Positions 35,101 through 45,800 of a stretch of 64,000 bases of DNA are shown here, piece after piece. Position 1 is the first letter of the stretch. Each line of letters starts with the position of its first letter. The translations under genes were made by a program, and so were the position numbers. The notes under the pieces were generated by a model. The model was not told the DNA's origin, made no database searches, and saw nothing but the letters and a program-made list of their open reading frames with translations. Source of the stretch: Trema orientale (Eukaryota > Streptophyta > Magnoliopsida > Rosales > Cannabaceae); the NCBI GenBank assembly GCA_002914845.1, contig JXTC01000022.1:1-64000 (forward strand), given 5' to 3'.

Positions 35101-36742
35101 GGTAACCTATACACAACACCAAATAAGTTGCGGCGGATGTTCGATGAGTACTGTCAAAAGTGAGATTTTATTCCTCTTGTTTCATTTTGGAACTTTATAT
35201 GAACCACATATGCAACTGTGATGTGAAAAAATGGTCCAACTTTATGCTTCTGAGAAGGTGGTGGTGCGTTTTAGGGTCTGTTTGGCACAGCTTTCAAAGA
35301 TCTTTTAGGGCTCAAAAGAGCTTTTAGAAGTGTTTGGATAGATTTTTAGAAGATCTTTTTGTATCTAAAAGATCTTTTTAAGGAAGCATGGACCCACCAT
35401 CTTTTTTAAGAAGATTTTTTTATACTTTTACTTCAAGAAGTAAAAGCTATCCCAAACAGGCCCTTAGTGTTCTAGATTTCCTACTTAGTTAGATCGTAAT
35501 ACATGCTATCTATCTTCAATTCTTAATATTTGATTTTTATTTTTTTTTGTTTATTTGTGCATGAATCTTTTTAAGTTACTATCGAGTAAAAAGAGATGGC
35601 TATTGCTTGTTTTCTCCTTATCTTTTGCATTATAGAACTTAACCATGCAGTTGTTCTTGAAGTACTGTTGATTATATTTGATTTACAGCATTACATCCAA
35701 CACCATGCAGTTGTTCTTGCAGTACTGTTGATTATATTTGATTTACAGCATTACATCCAATCTCATTTAAATTAGTCAACATGCTCTATGGACAATGTTT
35801 AAGATTTACTGCTTATATTTGCAGGAAACAATCTGTGGTTATCTGGATTTTTGCGTTATCATTTGAGATTAGTAGAGGAGGTACCCAACATAGGGTTCGC
35901 GGATTGTTTGAGAGGGCATTGGGAAATGATACAATGCGTCATTCAGTTTTACTTTGGCGGTGTTACATTGCCTATGAAGTTGACATAACATGTGATCCTA
36001 CTGCAGCGAGGCGGATTTTTTTTCGAGCAATACATGCCTGTCCATGGTAAGGCTATCTTGTTATGAATATGCGCTGTTTATCATGGAAAGATTTAGTACA
36101 CTTCAGTTCTTGGGATTTATGTGGCATGGCACACTAAAAGACATGCTTTATCTGTATGATTTGTAATATATTTCAGACGGAAGATTGTTTTGTGGCTTGG
36201 TTCCAAGTGTAAGGACCCACCCAGACCCTGTATCTCTGTATAAAAGGCACTTTTTAGGCTTTTTTTTTTTTAAATTATATATATATATATCTTTTGTTGG
36301 TTTTATTTTTTATTTTTATTTTATTTTATTTTATTTTTGTCACCGATGTGACAATCACTCTTTCTTCCAGCGCTGAAAAAAATGAAAAATGTTTCTCTGG
36401 CCATGGATATTGGTACAAATACAGGATAGAACTTTTAGAGGTCTCTTTGGTTCTAGTTTTATGTTTGTAAATTTCCAGTTCTCTTTTAGATGGACTTTTT
36501 TGACCACTTAATTTATTCTTTAATTTGGATTCCTATTTCCTGAACAACTTCATTTTCCAGATGAAAATTATGTCATTTTGTTTCTCAGGTCCAAGAAGCT
36601 GTGGATGGACGGTTTTGTCAAACTGAACTCGATTCTGTCTGCAAAAGAGCTTTCAGATCTTCAAGAAGTTATGCGGGATAAGGAATTGAATCTGAGGACG
36701 GACATTTATGAGATCCTCTTACAAGACGAGCTTGCACTATGA
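13965..36742 (+). CDS. NRDE2: NRDE2-like nuclear RNA surveillance protein, ten coding exons
   Basis: The coding exons, set by GT-AG sites and phase, are 13965-14539, 14669-15362, 16475-17102, 17337-17508, 19388-19745, 20146-20256, 21238-21589, 34934-35159, 35825-36046 and 36589-36742 (stop TGA). The sum is 3492 nt, about 1163 residues, close to plant NRDE2. Known: NRDE2 proteins are nuclear, act in nuclear RNA processing/RNAi, and in animals bind the exosome helicase MTR4. Visible features are an acidic N-terminus, a (Gln-Ala) repeat at residues 46-66, a lysine run near 130, the conserved [21 protein letters not shown] block at about 174-200, the NRDE-2 domain from about 225 ([33 protein letters not shown]), [20 protein letters not shown], and HAT/TPR-like helices to the C-terminus. 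All joins keep frame and no lesion was found. Intron 7 is 13.3 kb because of nested retrotransposons. The helicase link in plants is inference. Confidence 0.93.
14100..14162 (+). repeat. Coding hexanucleotide repeat in NRDE2 exon 1
   Basis: Five CAGGCA units are followed by five CAGGCT units and a final CAG, encoding an alternating Gln-Ala tract of 21 residues. Length changes by whole units would stay in frame. Confidence 0.95.
15937..16090. mobile_element. MITE in NRDE2 intron 2
   Basis: Terminal inverted repeats GGGTTTGCTTGGATACACT and (reverse complement of the right end) GGGCTTCCTTGGATACACT flank a 154-bp core without coding capacity. The flanks TCA and TTA may be a decayed 3-bp TTA duplication, which would fit a PIF/Harbinger (Tourist-like) origin. 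Confidence 0.7.
17105..17129 (+). repeat. (TC)n tract next to the intron 3 splice donor
   Basis: The donor G|GTTCTCTC at 17103 runs immediately into about 12 TC units. The tract is intronic. Reading through it gives a short serine-leucine tail and an early stop. Confidence 0.85.
17509..19387. other. NRDE2 intron 4, repeat-derived
   Basis: The 1.9-kb intron contains no conserved coding sequence. Near 18420-18490 the run CTTATCCAAAAAAATAAAA resembles the tail of the LINE remnant at 38985-39335 and may be a LINE 3' end. A MITE with long TIRs occupies 18846-19216. Confidence 0.5.
18846..19216. mobile_element. MITE in NRDE2 intron 4
   Basis: The left end ACTATGTTTTGTAGAGAGGA and the reverse complement of the right end, ACTATGTTTGGTAGGAGGAA, are imperfect TIRs. 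Sub-terminal GGAGGGAG-rich and CTCCCTCC-rich stretches extend the complementarity. It is about 370 bp with no transposase. Target duplication not clear. Confidence 0.7.
21590..22129. other. Start of NRDE2 intron 7
   Basis: This AT-rich DNA has a direct repeat near 21985-22050 (two copies of AATAAATAATAATACTAATA). No gene is seen. Confidence 0.4.
22130..22410 (-). mobile_element. 5'-truncated LINE-like insertion with 17-bp target duplication
   Basis: The 17-bp sequence AGGAATGTTCAATTTTT occurs exactly at 22130-22146 and again at 22394-22410. The 247-bp insert between them begins with a T-rich run on the plus strand, which is a 3' A-rich tail on the minus strand. Long direct repeats plus an A-rich end are the signature of target-primed reverse transcription by LINE machinery. 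The insert has no recognisable domain. Confidence 0.75.
22440..22620. repeat. Short tandem duplication in intron 7
   Basis: TTTTGATAGCTCAATGTATG..GGATCATAACTTA near 22468 recurs with changes near 22568, a period of about 100 bp. Noncoding. Confidence 0.6.
22908..23180 (-). repeat. 3' LTR of Copia element A
   Basis: The 273-bp LTR starts TGTTGAAAAAGATGAGC on the minus strand and ends TGTATA. The GATTA duplication lies immediately to its left, and the polypurine tract is adjacent at 23181-23192. Confidence 0.92.
24102..24362 (-). repeat. 3' LTR of Copia element B
   Basis: This 261-bp LTR has TG..CA ends and is bounded by CCTAT on its left and the polypurine tract TTTGAGGGGGGA (minus strand) on its right. 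Confidence 0.92.
27794..28502. other. Assembly gap (709 N)
   Basis: The gap falls inside element B and would have to hold the rest of the 5' LTR (about 166 bp), the primer-binding site, the leader and the N-terminal gag. That is slightly more than 709 bp for a typical Copia gag, so the gap length may be an estimate. Open frames made of X across it are meaningless. Confidence 1.
28503..28597 (-). repeat. 5' LTR of Copia element B (visible part)
   Basis: These 95 bases are identical to 24268-24362 of the 3' LTR. The remainder is hidden by the gap. Confidence 0.92.
32360..32371 (-). other. Primer-binding site of Copia element A
   Basis: The minus strand reads TGGTACCAGAGC immediately after the 5' LTR. 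This is one base from TGGTATCAGAGC, the initiator-Met tRNA complement used by many plant Copia elements. Confidence 0.85.
32372..32649 (-). repeat. 5' LTR of Copia element A
   Basis: The 278-bp LTR is near-identical to the copy at 22908-23180, differing by small indels (extra GTT, extra A/G) and about ten substitutions. GATTA follows at 32650-32654. Confidence 0.92.
32655..34200. repeat. Noncoding dispersed repeat, copy 1 (intron 7)
   Basis: AT-rich text with many short ACTGAAAAT / AATTGCTGAAAT motifs is followed by a stretch containing GGTGAAGGGAAAATGAATGA, CCCAGTTTAGGGGTTA and TCTAATCATGTTTAGG. The same succession occurs, diverged, at 37560-38940. No coding region is recognised. It could be a non-autonomous LTR-type element, but termini were not found. 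Confidence 0.55.
34201..34933. other. End of NRDE2 intron 7
   Basis: This intronic DNA runs to the acceptor AACCCACAG at 34933. Nothing beyond short AT tracts is seen. Confidence 0.5.
35274..35463. mobile_element. Tourist-like MITE in NRDE2 intron 8
   Basis: The TIRs are GGGTCTGTTTGG and (reverse complement of the right end) GGGCCTGTTTGG. The 3-bp duplication TTA lies at 35271-35273 and 35464-35466. A 190-bp AT-rich internal region is rich in AAAGATCTTTT. TTA duplications and GGGCCTGTTTGG-type TIRs are hallmarks of PIF/Harbinger-derived MITEs. Confidence 0.85.
35641..35760. repeat. 60-bp tandem duplication in intron 8
   Basis: Lines 35641-35700 and 35701-35760 are identical except for two bases. 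The unit ends TTACAGCATTACATCCAA, so it contains a TTTACAG acceptor-like site twice, upstream of the real acceptor at 35824. Confidence 0.92.
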
Positions 36743-37560
36743 TGAGTGCTGACGAATGCCATTGGTCAGGCCTGGGTTGCTGTCTTTGCATGCAGTTTAC
36801 AAAGATAATTGACGACACCATTTATAGCGGGAGCTAGGAGGAATGTACATTTTGGACTATGACGAAGGGAGCCTGTTCAAACAATACAGTCTTCATGTTG
36901 TATATCTTGCGTTTTGGACTACTCCTCCTGAGGCCATTCAAACAGTGTACTCTTGTCTTATATTTCCGGCATGGAATGGATGCATTAGAAATGAGGTATA
37001 TGACCTGTTTTGCTTTTTTTTTTTTCGTTTAATTATTTTTGTTCATTCTCTTTTTTTTTTTAAAAAAAAAAAATCTTTTCCCTTCTGAGTGGAGAGGTAG
37101 TTTAACTTGTGGTTTGTGTCACTTTGGAGGTATCAAATCAACAGAGAAAGTAGGTGCACTCTTAGAATTCTCGAGTTTATTGCATGTTTTGTAAATCAGT
37201 TATGAAGAAATCAGTGTGACAACTGACCTACTTGTTGTAGTTTATGGGGATTGAGATGCTACTTTTAACTAGTGAGTTTACCGAAATACCCTTCTAGGAT
37301 TTAAAGGCGTAAAACTGATTCAATTTGTTATATTTAATGAAAATTAATAACTAGAATAACAAGTAGTAAAAAGAATCTTCAAATTCAAATTGAAAAGAAA
37401 AAAAAAATGTCTGGATCGATCTCTTCTAGATTTTTTGTAATATTTTTACTTTTACTTATTTTATTAGGGTTTAAATCCCAAAAGGGTATGCTGGTCAAAA
37501 TTTGTGTTTGACCCGGTATGAATTTGTCATAAATTTAAATTTGAAAGACAATATTGATAT
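36743..37560. other. Probable NRDE2 3' UTR and downstream DNA
   Basis: No conserved coding region. T-rich and A-rich runs occur at about 37012-37073. A poly(A) site cannot be fixed from sequence alone. Confidence 0.4.
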
Positions 37561-38940
37561 GTATAACATGATTTAGATTAGTATATATATATATAGTTTA
37601 AGTATATTTATAGATAGAGTTAAGTTAGGTACTGGAATATAAATAACTTGGTAATATAAAGTGCAAGGTAATTAAAAGGTACTGAATTTGAAAATGGCCA
37701 GTTAACTGGAATCAAATTGCAAGTAATTAAAAAGCTGAAATTCAAAAATTACTGAAAGATAAATGGGACCAGCTAACTAAAATCAGTTTTTACAGTAAAT
37801 AAGGTGCCGAAGTATAAAAGCACTTGGAATGTAAGTTGCTCGAATCTAATAACACAGTAATGTTAAATGTGAATTGAACCAGGTTCTTGGAAATAAGATA
37901 AAACAGTAATTAAAGGTGCTCAAATGTAAAGTACTGAAATAAAAAATCTGAAAATAAAGTGCTAGTATTATAAGAGACACAAGAGATTAAAAAGGTAGTC
38001 CAACTTTCTCATTAAATCATTTTGGTACAAGTCACGAAGAACATAAGTGAATTTGGGAATTGAATAGCTAAACATTTATAGAGAGGGTCTCTGTTTACGT
38101 ATGATATTGTGGATGATCATGCATGCAAAGATGAAAAGGATGAGTTTCTATCCTGCAAAGTGTGGTGACTAGGAGAATCTAAGTTAAGAACAACATCTTG
38201 AAGGTCATGAGAGGTTTAGGGATGGATATGTGACTATTGGGTGAAAAGAGAGAGGCTAATGAGCTTGCTGATTTCTTAGAATTTACAGAAAATAGAATGG
38301 CAGAATGATAGAAATGGCTGGCTGTTAGTGTGTGTAGGTTCTGTTTAGTGAAGTGAGAGCCCTCCTATTTATCGGCAAGAGCTGAAACTTAACCTTAGTT
38401 AATAATAAGGAAGCTTAATTCTGAGGGGACAAAGGGTAGATTCTGGTTGCCAAGTGGCAGAATTTTAGTATTTCTGCTTCAGTTGCATTCCAAGGCGCAA
38501 AAGTAACATGTTCTAGGCTCAAACTGAGCAGTAAGGTCACTTTAGTGTGTTATAAAATCTAAGGTTCCTCCTAGATTTTTATTCCTTCAGCTGGACAGCT
38601 GGCTTCCCTGCTGCCAGCTGTCCGGTTTCAGCTCCAACAAAAGGGATCTACGGGCTGTCTACTACCCAGTTTAGGGGTTATCACCACTATAAAATGCAAG
38701 GGCTTCTCATACAAACCCCATAAATCCAAAAATCACTAAAATATATAACAAAATAGGGGGGTTTAGGTAAATAACACACAAGTCGCTGCCCTGTTCTGAG
38801 CTACTGAAAACTCTAAATTTCCTCTGTTTTATATCCTGATTTTCTTGTGCTAACTATGATAATTTCCTAATCTGATTTCTTCTAATCAAAATAGGGACTT
38901 ACCTTAAAACAGTATAATTATGTAGCTAGTCCTTTTCATA
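37560..38940. repeat. Noncoding dispersed repeat, copy 2
   Basis: The succession of motifs is the same as at 32655-34200: TACTGAAAT-rich AT DNA, then GTGACTATTGGGTGAAAAGAG, then CCCAGTTTAGGGGTTA, then TCTAATCAAAATAGGGACTTACC. The copies are strongly diverged. Confidence 0.55.
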
Positions 38941-38964
38941 TTTTCTTATGTTATTAATGCTAAT

Positions 38965-39335
38965 ATGTCTGAATGTATGAAATATAGACGGCCAGCAGCA
39001 GCTAACCCTTTGCTGTTTTCCTGGGCCACCATAAAAGAGCGTCTAAACTTTTTCTATAGCCCAATAAGGTCTGGATTATGGGCTCTTTTGCTTGAAAGAA
39101 ACGGAAGGATTTTTCGACAGAGTAGAAGAATGTTTAGAATTATTGTGGGATAGGGTCAGATTTTGGGTAGCAATTTAGTTATATGAAAGGATTTTAATTA
39201 GTTTTTCCTTGTCTGGTTTGGTTAGGGACTGGAGTCCTTTGTTGTAAATTTTGTTTTTCATGTGGATTTCTTATCCATTTTGTTTGTATTATGTTATCTT
39301 TTATTACAAATTTCGTTTCTTATCCAAAAAAAAAG
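38965..39335 (+). mobile_element. LINE 3'-end remnant
   Basis: The translation SGLWALLLERNGRIFRQS matches the C-terminal W..ERN.RIF motif that follows the reverse transcriptase in plant L1-type LINEs. The sequence ends in CTTATCCAAAAAAAAAG, an A-rich tail. Everything upstream of the C-terminus is missing. Confidence 0.65.
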
Positions 39336-41160
39336 TTCAAAAGATCTGGTTCCTTTATTTTTCTAATTGGATACTAGTGTTAAAAGTATAGGAACATGGA
39401 TGGTTCCTTGTTGCATTCAACATCCAAGTTAAAATTTGCTAGTGAAGTTCTCGCTTTGTATCACAAAAGAAAGAAGTTAGTAAATTGTGAATTTCAAGTT
39501 TATTAATAAAGTGGTGAATTCAAAATAAATGTGAATGGTGTTGTGTTAAACGGACTGTTACTTAAGAGCAATATTATCGACATTACTTATTATAGTTTGA
39601 AAGGTTTGATTTTGATGGAACTAGAAACATGCATAGGTTGAAATCTTATTTTTTCTTATGGTTCCTTAAATTTCATAGCTTTATCACATTGAATACGAGT
39701 CTAATAATGACGGTTTCAAAAATACTTGCATTTTAATCTTATTCGAATTCAATGGATAGGTCTAAAGCACATCAAGCTGCTTCGAAGGGAAATGTAGCTT
39801 CCATACACTCTCCTTACACTTTTCTTATATTCAAGGTAAGTGGAAAGCATCACAAGAACGTTATATACACTCTCCTTACACTTTTCTTATATTCAAGGTA
39901 AGTGGAAAGCATCACAAGAACGTTATATATTATAGGCTATGGATGAAATCTAAATACTGAAAACTTATGACATGTTATATTACTATCTACTGAGTTAGGA
40001 ATTATGCTTAGAATTAGGCCCAATAAAGTTTTAAAACAAGGCCAAGGGTATAAACATGATTTTTCTTTTTATGTATGTCATATTCGTGAGCATCCATGAA
40101 TTTCCATTTGTTTGGTTATTGCTTATTTAGTTTTTGTGGTGTAGGTGTTGAAATCAAGGGGAGGGTTGAATGAGTTGATTCTATCCAAAACTGTTGATAT
40201 GTTGGTTTCAAACCTAAAGAAGATTGCTTTGAGAACTTTACTTTTGTTTTGATTGTTTACATTTGAATCTCATCCTTAGAGAGTTATCTTTTTGAAACCT
40301 TGGTTTTTATGATGTATATGCTGTAAATATTTTCGTAGTTGAATGTGAGTGGTAAATGAAAAAATTCAAGTTCTCCTGATTATTACTTTGGATTAGAGAT
40401 TTCAAATAGGCCAAGCAACTCATTATCATTAGGCACAGATGTCAAATAGGCCAGGCAACTCATTAGGCACAACACGAAAAAATTTGTGCCAAACGTAACA
40501 CATCATGGACCTTGGGTCGTGCTTGACAAGGTGGTGGACCATACTGGGTTCATGTTTTTAGGCCATATGGGTCGGCACGACATGACATGACACGACACGA
40601 CACGACTTTAGGCTCGAGCATCGCACAAGCACGACACGAGCAATACCACGACTCATGCATGGTAATAGATACTTAAAAAGTTATTTTATTTTTCTATATA
40701 GTATTAAATGATTGCTTTTAGAATTAATAACATGATGATAAATTATACTAATAATTATTACTCGAAAGGAATAATGGCTAAATAAAAATTTGTGCTAAGC
40801 TTCACACTTATATTAATAGATTGGCAATTAGAAATTAGCAATTAATTTTGATTTAGGCTCACTATGTTTGGAATGAAATGTATTTAATACAAGCACAAAT
40901 ACGACATGAGCATGGTGTCACATGGCTGCCATCTTGGCATTTCGAAGTTGGCGGGACGTGTGAAACTTTCTGACTCTTTAAGCTATAAGTTAGTCTAGAA
41001 CTCAAGCTTGCAGACAAATAAACACATTGGTTAGCTATACTGTAGGTAACACGTGTGCAACGGGCAATGACATAACATTGAGTACGCACAAAGCAAGCAT
41101 ATTTGATAGTGACTTCATATATTTAAAAGTACAAAGTAAACATATTGAGATAACGTAAGC
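39336..41160. other. Intergenic DNA with simple repeats
   Basis: It includes a 62-bp tandem duplication at 39803-39926 (TACACTCTCCTTACACTTTT..CAAGAACGTTATATA twice) and an ACGACACG-type simple repeat at about 40570-40650. No gene is seen. Confidence 0.6.
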
Positions 41161-42050
41161 AACCAACAAGCAACTGCCCTTATCTTGTTGGTGGCCAACG
41201 AACCCTCCATAGGCATCTAGGTCACCCCCCTTAAGGAGCTTTTAGCCTTCTGACAGAATGAAACATGATTTTGACTGAGTAAGCATATGATATAATTCAA
41301 AAAAAATTACATCGTTTTTAAAATACAGTCATTTCTCTCTCCATTTCTTAGCCTTAAAATACGGGATATTTGGCCATAGACTTGACTAATAATCTTGGAC
41401 AAAAATACTCCAAAGTATACATGAAATTTTTCTACCAGGTATAGGCATCGTTGGCACATGTACAGGCACTGTGGGCACCATGTGTACATATAGTGTAGGC
41501 AATATGGGCACTTATGGGTGTGCCATGGGGCAGCACATCACATTTTTTCCCAGTTAGCTTGTAAGCGTCTTCGACAACTTGAAAGCTTCACAATCTTCAA
41601 TCTTCTGTAGTAGTTTCTTTAAATCACTGGCTGTGTCCCAACTAGTATCTTCTTGTTAAAGACCCTTCCACTTGATGAGGTACTCTTTTATCAGCTTCCT
41701 CTTCTCTATAACCAACGTTCTCTCTGCCAGGACTTCTTCAGATTATCTATTGCTTTGCGGAATGACTTCAATGGCTCGTCTAGTCGGCTGGTTGTGTGTT
41801 GGATCTTCATTATTCAGTTTGAGGTTATTGACTTGAATCACTGGATATATATTAAGCCATGCAGGGATGTCAATCGTGTAAGGTGCCTTGCCTACTTTTG
41901 AAATAATAGGCGTGAGACCTTCATACTTTCGCACAAGTTTCATGTCACTGTCCCCTTTGCTGCATAATACGAGCACCACAAGTCATCATGGTTTGAGTTC
42001 TTTGACACATCAAATCTTTATTGTGCAGGAGCGACATGGTTGAAATTACT
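41160..42050 (-). mobile_element. Ty3/Gypsy 3' end and LTR, left inverted arm
   Basis: Minus-strand translation gives KYEGLTPIISKVGKAPYTIDIPAWL..PVIQVNNLK, which is the region just before the chromodomain/3' end of plant Gypsy pol. It is followed by EEVLAERTLV-type sequence and then LTR-like DNA. The same sequence occurs on the plus strand at 43915-44770, so the two form a large imperfect inverted repeat of about 800 bp per arm. Confidence 0.75.
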
Positions 42051-42855
42051 TGATTTTCTAGTGGAGAGTCAAGCATAACACCTCAGTGACTCTCTTTTGC
42101 CCAAATAATTAAAATAAAACTTCATTGGGAAGGTAACTACTTTTCAAGAATTTGTACTCGAACTTTATCAAATTCTACATTCAAGCCAACGAGAAAATCA
42201 AAAACCCGCTCCCTTTCGATGAATTTTTGAAGTATCACAGCATCCTCGGGACACTTCATCCTTGTATGTTGCTAGTAATCAATTTCGTACCACAAATTCT
42301 TCATGATGTTGTAATACTCGATTACATATCGAGTTCCTTGTTTAGAGGCTGAAATCTTCACCTTTAATTCATAGATTTGAGCAGCATCATTCATCTTGGA
42401 ATATGTTTAGCGTATGGTTTCCCAAATCTCTCTTGCAGTTGTCATAAACATGCAAGTACCGCTAATAAACAAACAGGCAAAGAATTATTGGCTGGTAGAA
42501 TTGACAAAGTACATCAATAATGAATATGATTGAAAGAAAACATGGAATTAAAAATCTAGCGATTAAGGCAAAAAATATAGCATTTGAAAAATAGCACTTA
42601 AGGCAAAAAAACAATTTCCCAGAGAGCTTTAAATGCTCTGATACCATGTTAGTAATTTAGGAAGAGCTTATTACATTAATTGCCTAGAGACGTACATAAA
42701 TAGGCTGAGATACAGATCAGTTACTTTAGGTAACTACCCCTAATAACTACCTAATAAAAATAGAATATTTATAAAACTAAATTAAGTCTAAAGTTTCCTA
42801 ATATTACAACTATACTGTAATCCTATTTTACTAGGAAAAATTTAAGTTTTCAACA
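42050..42855 (-). mobile_element. Ty1/Copia 5' fragment: LTR, primer site, partial gag
   Basis: The LTR at 42647-42855 (TG..CA ends) is followed on the minus strand by TGGTATCAGAGC, the exact initiator-Met primer site (42635-42646). Frame-broken Copia gag text follows (TARELWETIRQTY-like, YELKVKI-like, CPEDAVIL-like). The element is cut at about 42050. It sits between the two Gypsy arms. Confidence 0.75.
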
Positions 42856-44770
42856 AAACCACTAGCCAACAAGTCGGCTAGTGCGGTAAGTACTCCCATT
42901 AAGGAGGCTATCAAGGAGAACCTAAATAAGAATCCAGTTGTCAAGACCATCCTGAAACTTGTGAACAAATCGAAGACTTGTCGGTTTTGGCTGGAGGATG
43001 ACCTTTTATAGGCCAAAGTTGGCTATATATGTCCCGAAAGCTAGAGACCTACAGAGCACGCTCATAAGTAAGTGCCATGACACTCCATGGGCTAGTCATC
43101 CAGAATGGTAGAGAACACATGCCCTTTTGAAGTAAGAATATTACAGGCCAAAGATGTGAAAAGATGTGGCAGAATACTCCAAAAGCTGTCTCATCTGCTA
43201 ACAAGACAAAGTGCTTAGATAGAAAATACCTGGATTACTGGAGCCTTTACTTATCCCAAGCAAATCGTGAGAGAGTGTCTCACTTAATTTCATTGCAAAC
43301 CTACCGAAGACGGGGGAGTATACAAATATCTTGGTGATAGTGGATAAATTTTCGAAGTATGAGACTTTCATTCCAGTGCGAAAACATTGTACGGTAGAGG
43401 AGACATCTCAATTCTTTATCAAACGGGTGAAATTTTTGTGTGTGTTACAAAACATAGTCCATGACCGAGATGCCAAATTCATGGGATGATTTTGGTCCAA
43501 ACTTTTCTATCTCGCAGGGTCACAACTCAAATCTCCTCGAGCTACCATTCTCAAACAATTGAATAGACTGAGATATTCAATGCGATGTTGGAGGAGTATT
43601 TGCAGCACTTTGTCAATGCCAATTAAAAGAATTTACCGCAACCACTCGAAGTTGCTCAATTTTGTTTCGATGTTCAGAAGAGTTCTTCGACCAATAAAAG
43701 CACTTTTGAGTTTGTGAATGGCCAGCAGCCATTGTTTCTCCCACATAGGGAATGACAATTGTGGACAGAATCACTGAGCCCTCAAATTTACAAAAAAACA
43801 GAAGAAAAACATTGAGATTGCCCGAGCTTATTTAGAGAAAGCCTTGATAAGAATTACGATGTGGGTAGATCAAGGTAGATGACCGCTGAATTTCCAACCA
43901 ATGGACATAGTGTTAATCAAGCTATTGTCTGAACAATTGAGATTTAGAGGGGACAAAGATATGAGAGTTATGTAGAAGTATGAAGGTCTCGTGCCTATTA
44001 TTTCAATAGTGGACAAGGCGTTTAACAAGGTCGACATCCCTGCATGGCTCAAGATACATCCAGTGATTCACGTCAATTATCTCCAATCGTATCATAAAGA
44101 TCCATCAGATCTAGTACACAATCAGCCAACCAGATGAGCCACTAAAGTCATGCTGCGAAGCAGCAGAGAATCTGAAGAAGTCATGGCAGAGAGAACTATG
44201 GTTTTAGGGAAGAAGAAGTCGATAAAAGAGTTCCTAATAAAGTGGAAGAGCCTCAGAGAAGAAGAAACCAGCTGAGAGACGACAGATGATTTGAAGAAAC
44301 TACTGTAGAAGATTGAAAATCGTAAAGCTTCCAAGTCGTCAAAGACGCGGACAAGCTGAATTGTGGAGAATATGGCGTGCTACCCTATGGCACACCCACA
44401 AGTGCCCATGTTGCCCACACCATGGGTGCACATGGTTCCCACGATGATAGTGCCAACAATGCCTGCACTTAGCAGGAGAATTTTGTGTATATTTTAGGAT
44501 ATTTTTGTCCAGGATCATTAGTCAAGTCTGTGGCCAAATACTGTATATTTAATGGCTAAAAATTAGGGAAAAATAATTGTATTTTGAAAAAAATGTAGTT
44601 TTCTTTGAATTATATCATATGCCTATTTGGCTAAAATCATGTTTCCTCCTGCCAGAAGGTTAAAACCTTAGAATGCTCCTTAGAGGAGGTGACCTGGTGC
44701 CTATGAAGGGTTCCTTACCTTTGGAGGGTTCCTTGGCCACCAATAGGATAGGGACTAAGCTGTGAACTCC
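42856..44770 (+). mobile_element. Ty3/Gypsy integrase, 3' end and LTR, right arm
   Basis: Broken plus-strand frames give KTCRFWLEDDLL (42970-43010), then integrase-type text (VDKFSKYETFIPV, HDRDAKFMG at 43330-43490), EKALIRITMWVDQGR, and KYEGLVPIIS..VDIPAWLKIHPVIHVNYLQ (43980-44090). DNA matching the LTR of the left arm follows (44340-44770). Many stops; inactive. Confidence 0.75.
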
Positions 44771-45280
44771 TTTGCCCTATCAATAATAAATGAAGCGCAT
44801 TCATGCCAAACGTCTTGCCTACTTATTGCTTGATTGTTGTCTACATATTGTTTACTTGTTGCTCCGATGTGCTTGCTTATTGTGATTGTCATTATCGAAT
44901 ATACTTGATTTGTGCATACTTGTTTAAAACGAAGATTTCTAACATTAAAGAATTAGGCTGAATTTTAAATTCTATGTTTGACCATGTTTTTAATAGCTCC
45001 ATAACTGGGTGAATTTCTCATGAAATATAACAAGATAAGAGTTTGACAATCTATTTCTTTCTTAGGTTAGGTATCTCTCCTTACTTCCTATCTTCTTCCT
45101 ACCAAACACAGGCTGAGATTTCACCATATTGTACACGAGCTAACAAAAAACACTTTTCAGGTTAGGTAGCTCTTCTTGCTTCGTGGCTTCTTTCCCTCAT
45201 ACCAAACATAGCTCTTCACCTCATTTTACTCGAAATAACGAACAACACATTTCTCACTAAAATATTCAGTTCGTTAGTGT
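44771..45280. other. Intergenic DNA with a diverged direct repeat
   Basis: Near 45060 and 45160 there are two diverged copies of a block starting AGGTTAGGTA and including a CTACCAAACACA / ATACCAAACATA end. That end resembles the TIR of the intron 4 MITE, so this may be MITE debris. Confidence 0.45.
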
Positions 45281-45800
45281 TAGCGAAATAACCTTCCTAG
45301 TAGGCACGCAAAATTGTGAAAGCGATAAATAAAGCGAAATAAGAAGATACACAATTTATATGGTTCACCAATTTGGCTACGTTCACGGGACTACTGCAGA
45401 TCTTTTTACTATAGGGAGAAAATTTTATTTATAATACTCACAACTCACAACTCTGATCCCAATTACACCCAAGAATTTTTCTCACAAAAATTCTCACAAG
45501 AAATTCGTAGTTGAAGCTCTTTCTTTATCTCTATATTAAGTTTTTTTTTCTCTCTTGCTGGGATGCCAAATAGAGTTGTGAAGGGGTCCATTTATAGGTT
45601 AAAACTCTTCCCCTTTACATGGTAGGTAGCCTACAATGGCTGCCCATTGTCAACAAAAATGGGCTTGGATAGTAGGAACAAAAAACATATGTTATATCTC
45701 ATTGTCAAAAAATGTGGCTGGTCACTATTTTTGACAGCCCACATTCTTTGATAATTTGACTGCCCACAATCTTTGACAGTTAGCACGAGTTTTCACACTT
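45281..45800. repeat. Probable LTR-derived sequence
   Basis: The stretch GCGATAAATAAAGCG..TATATGGTTCACCAATTTGG..CTACGTTCACGGG resembles the downstream part of many plant LTRs. No partner LTR or coding region is present, so a solo LTR is likely. Ends not determined. Confidence 0.4.
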
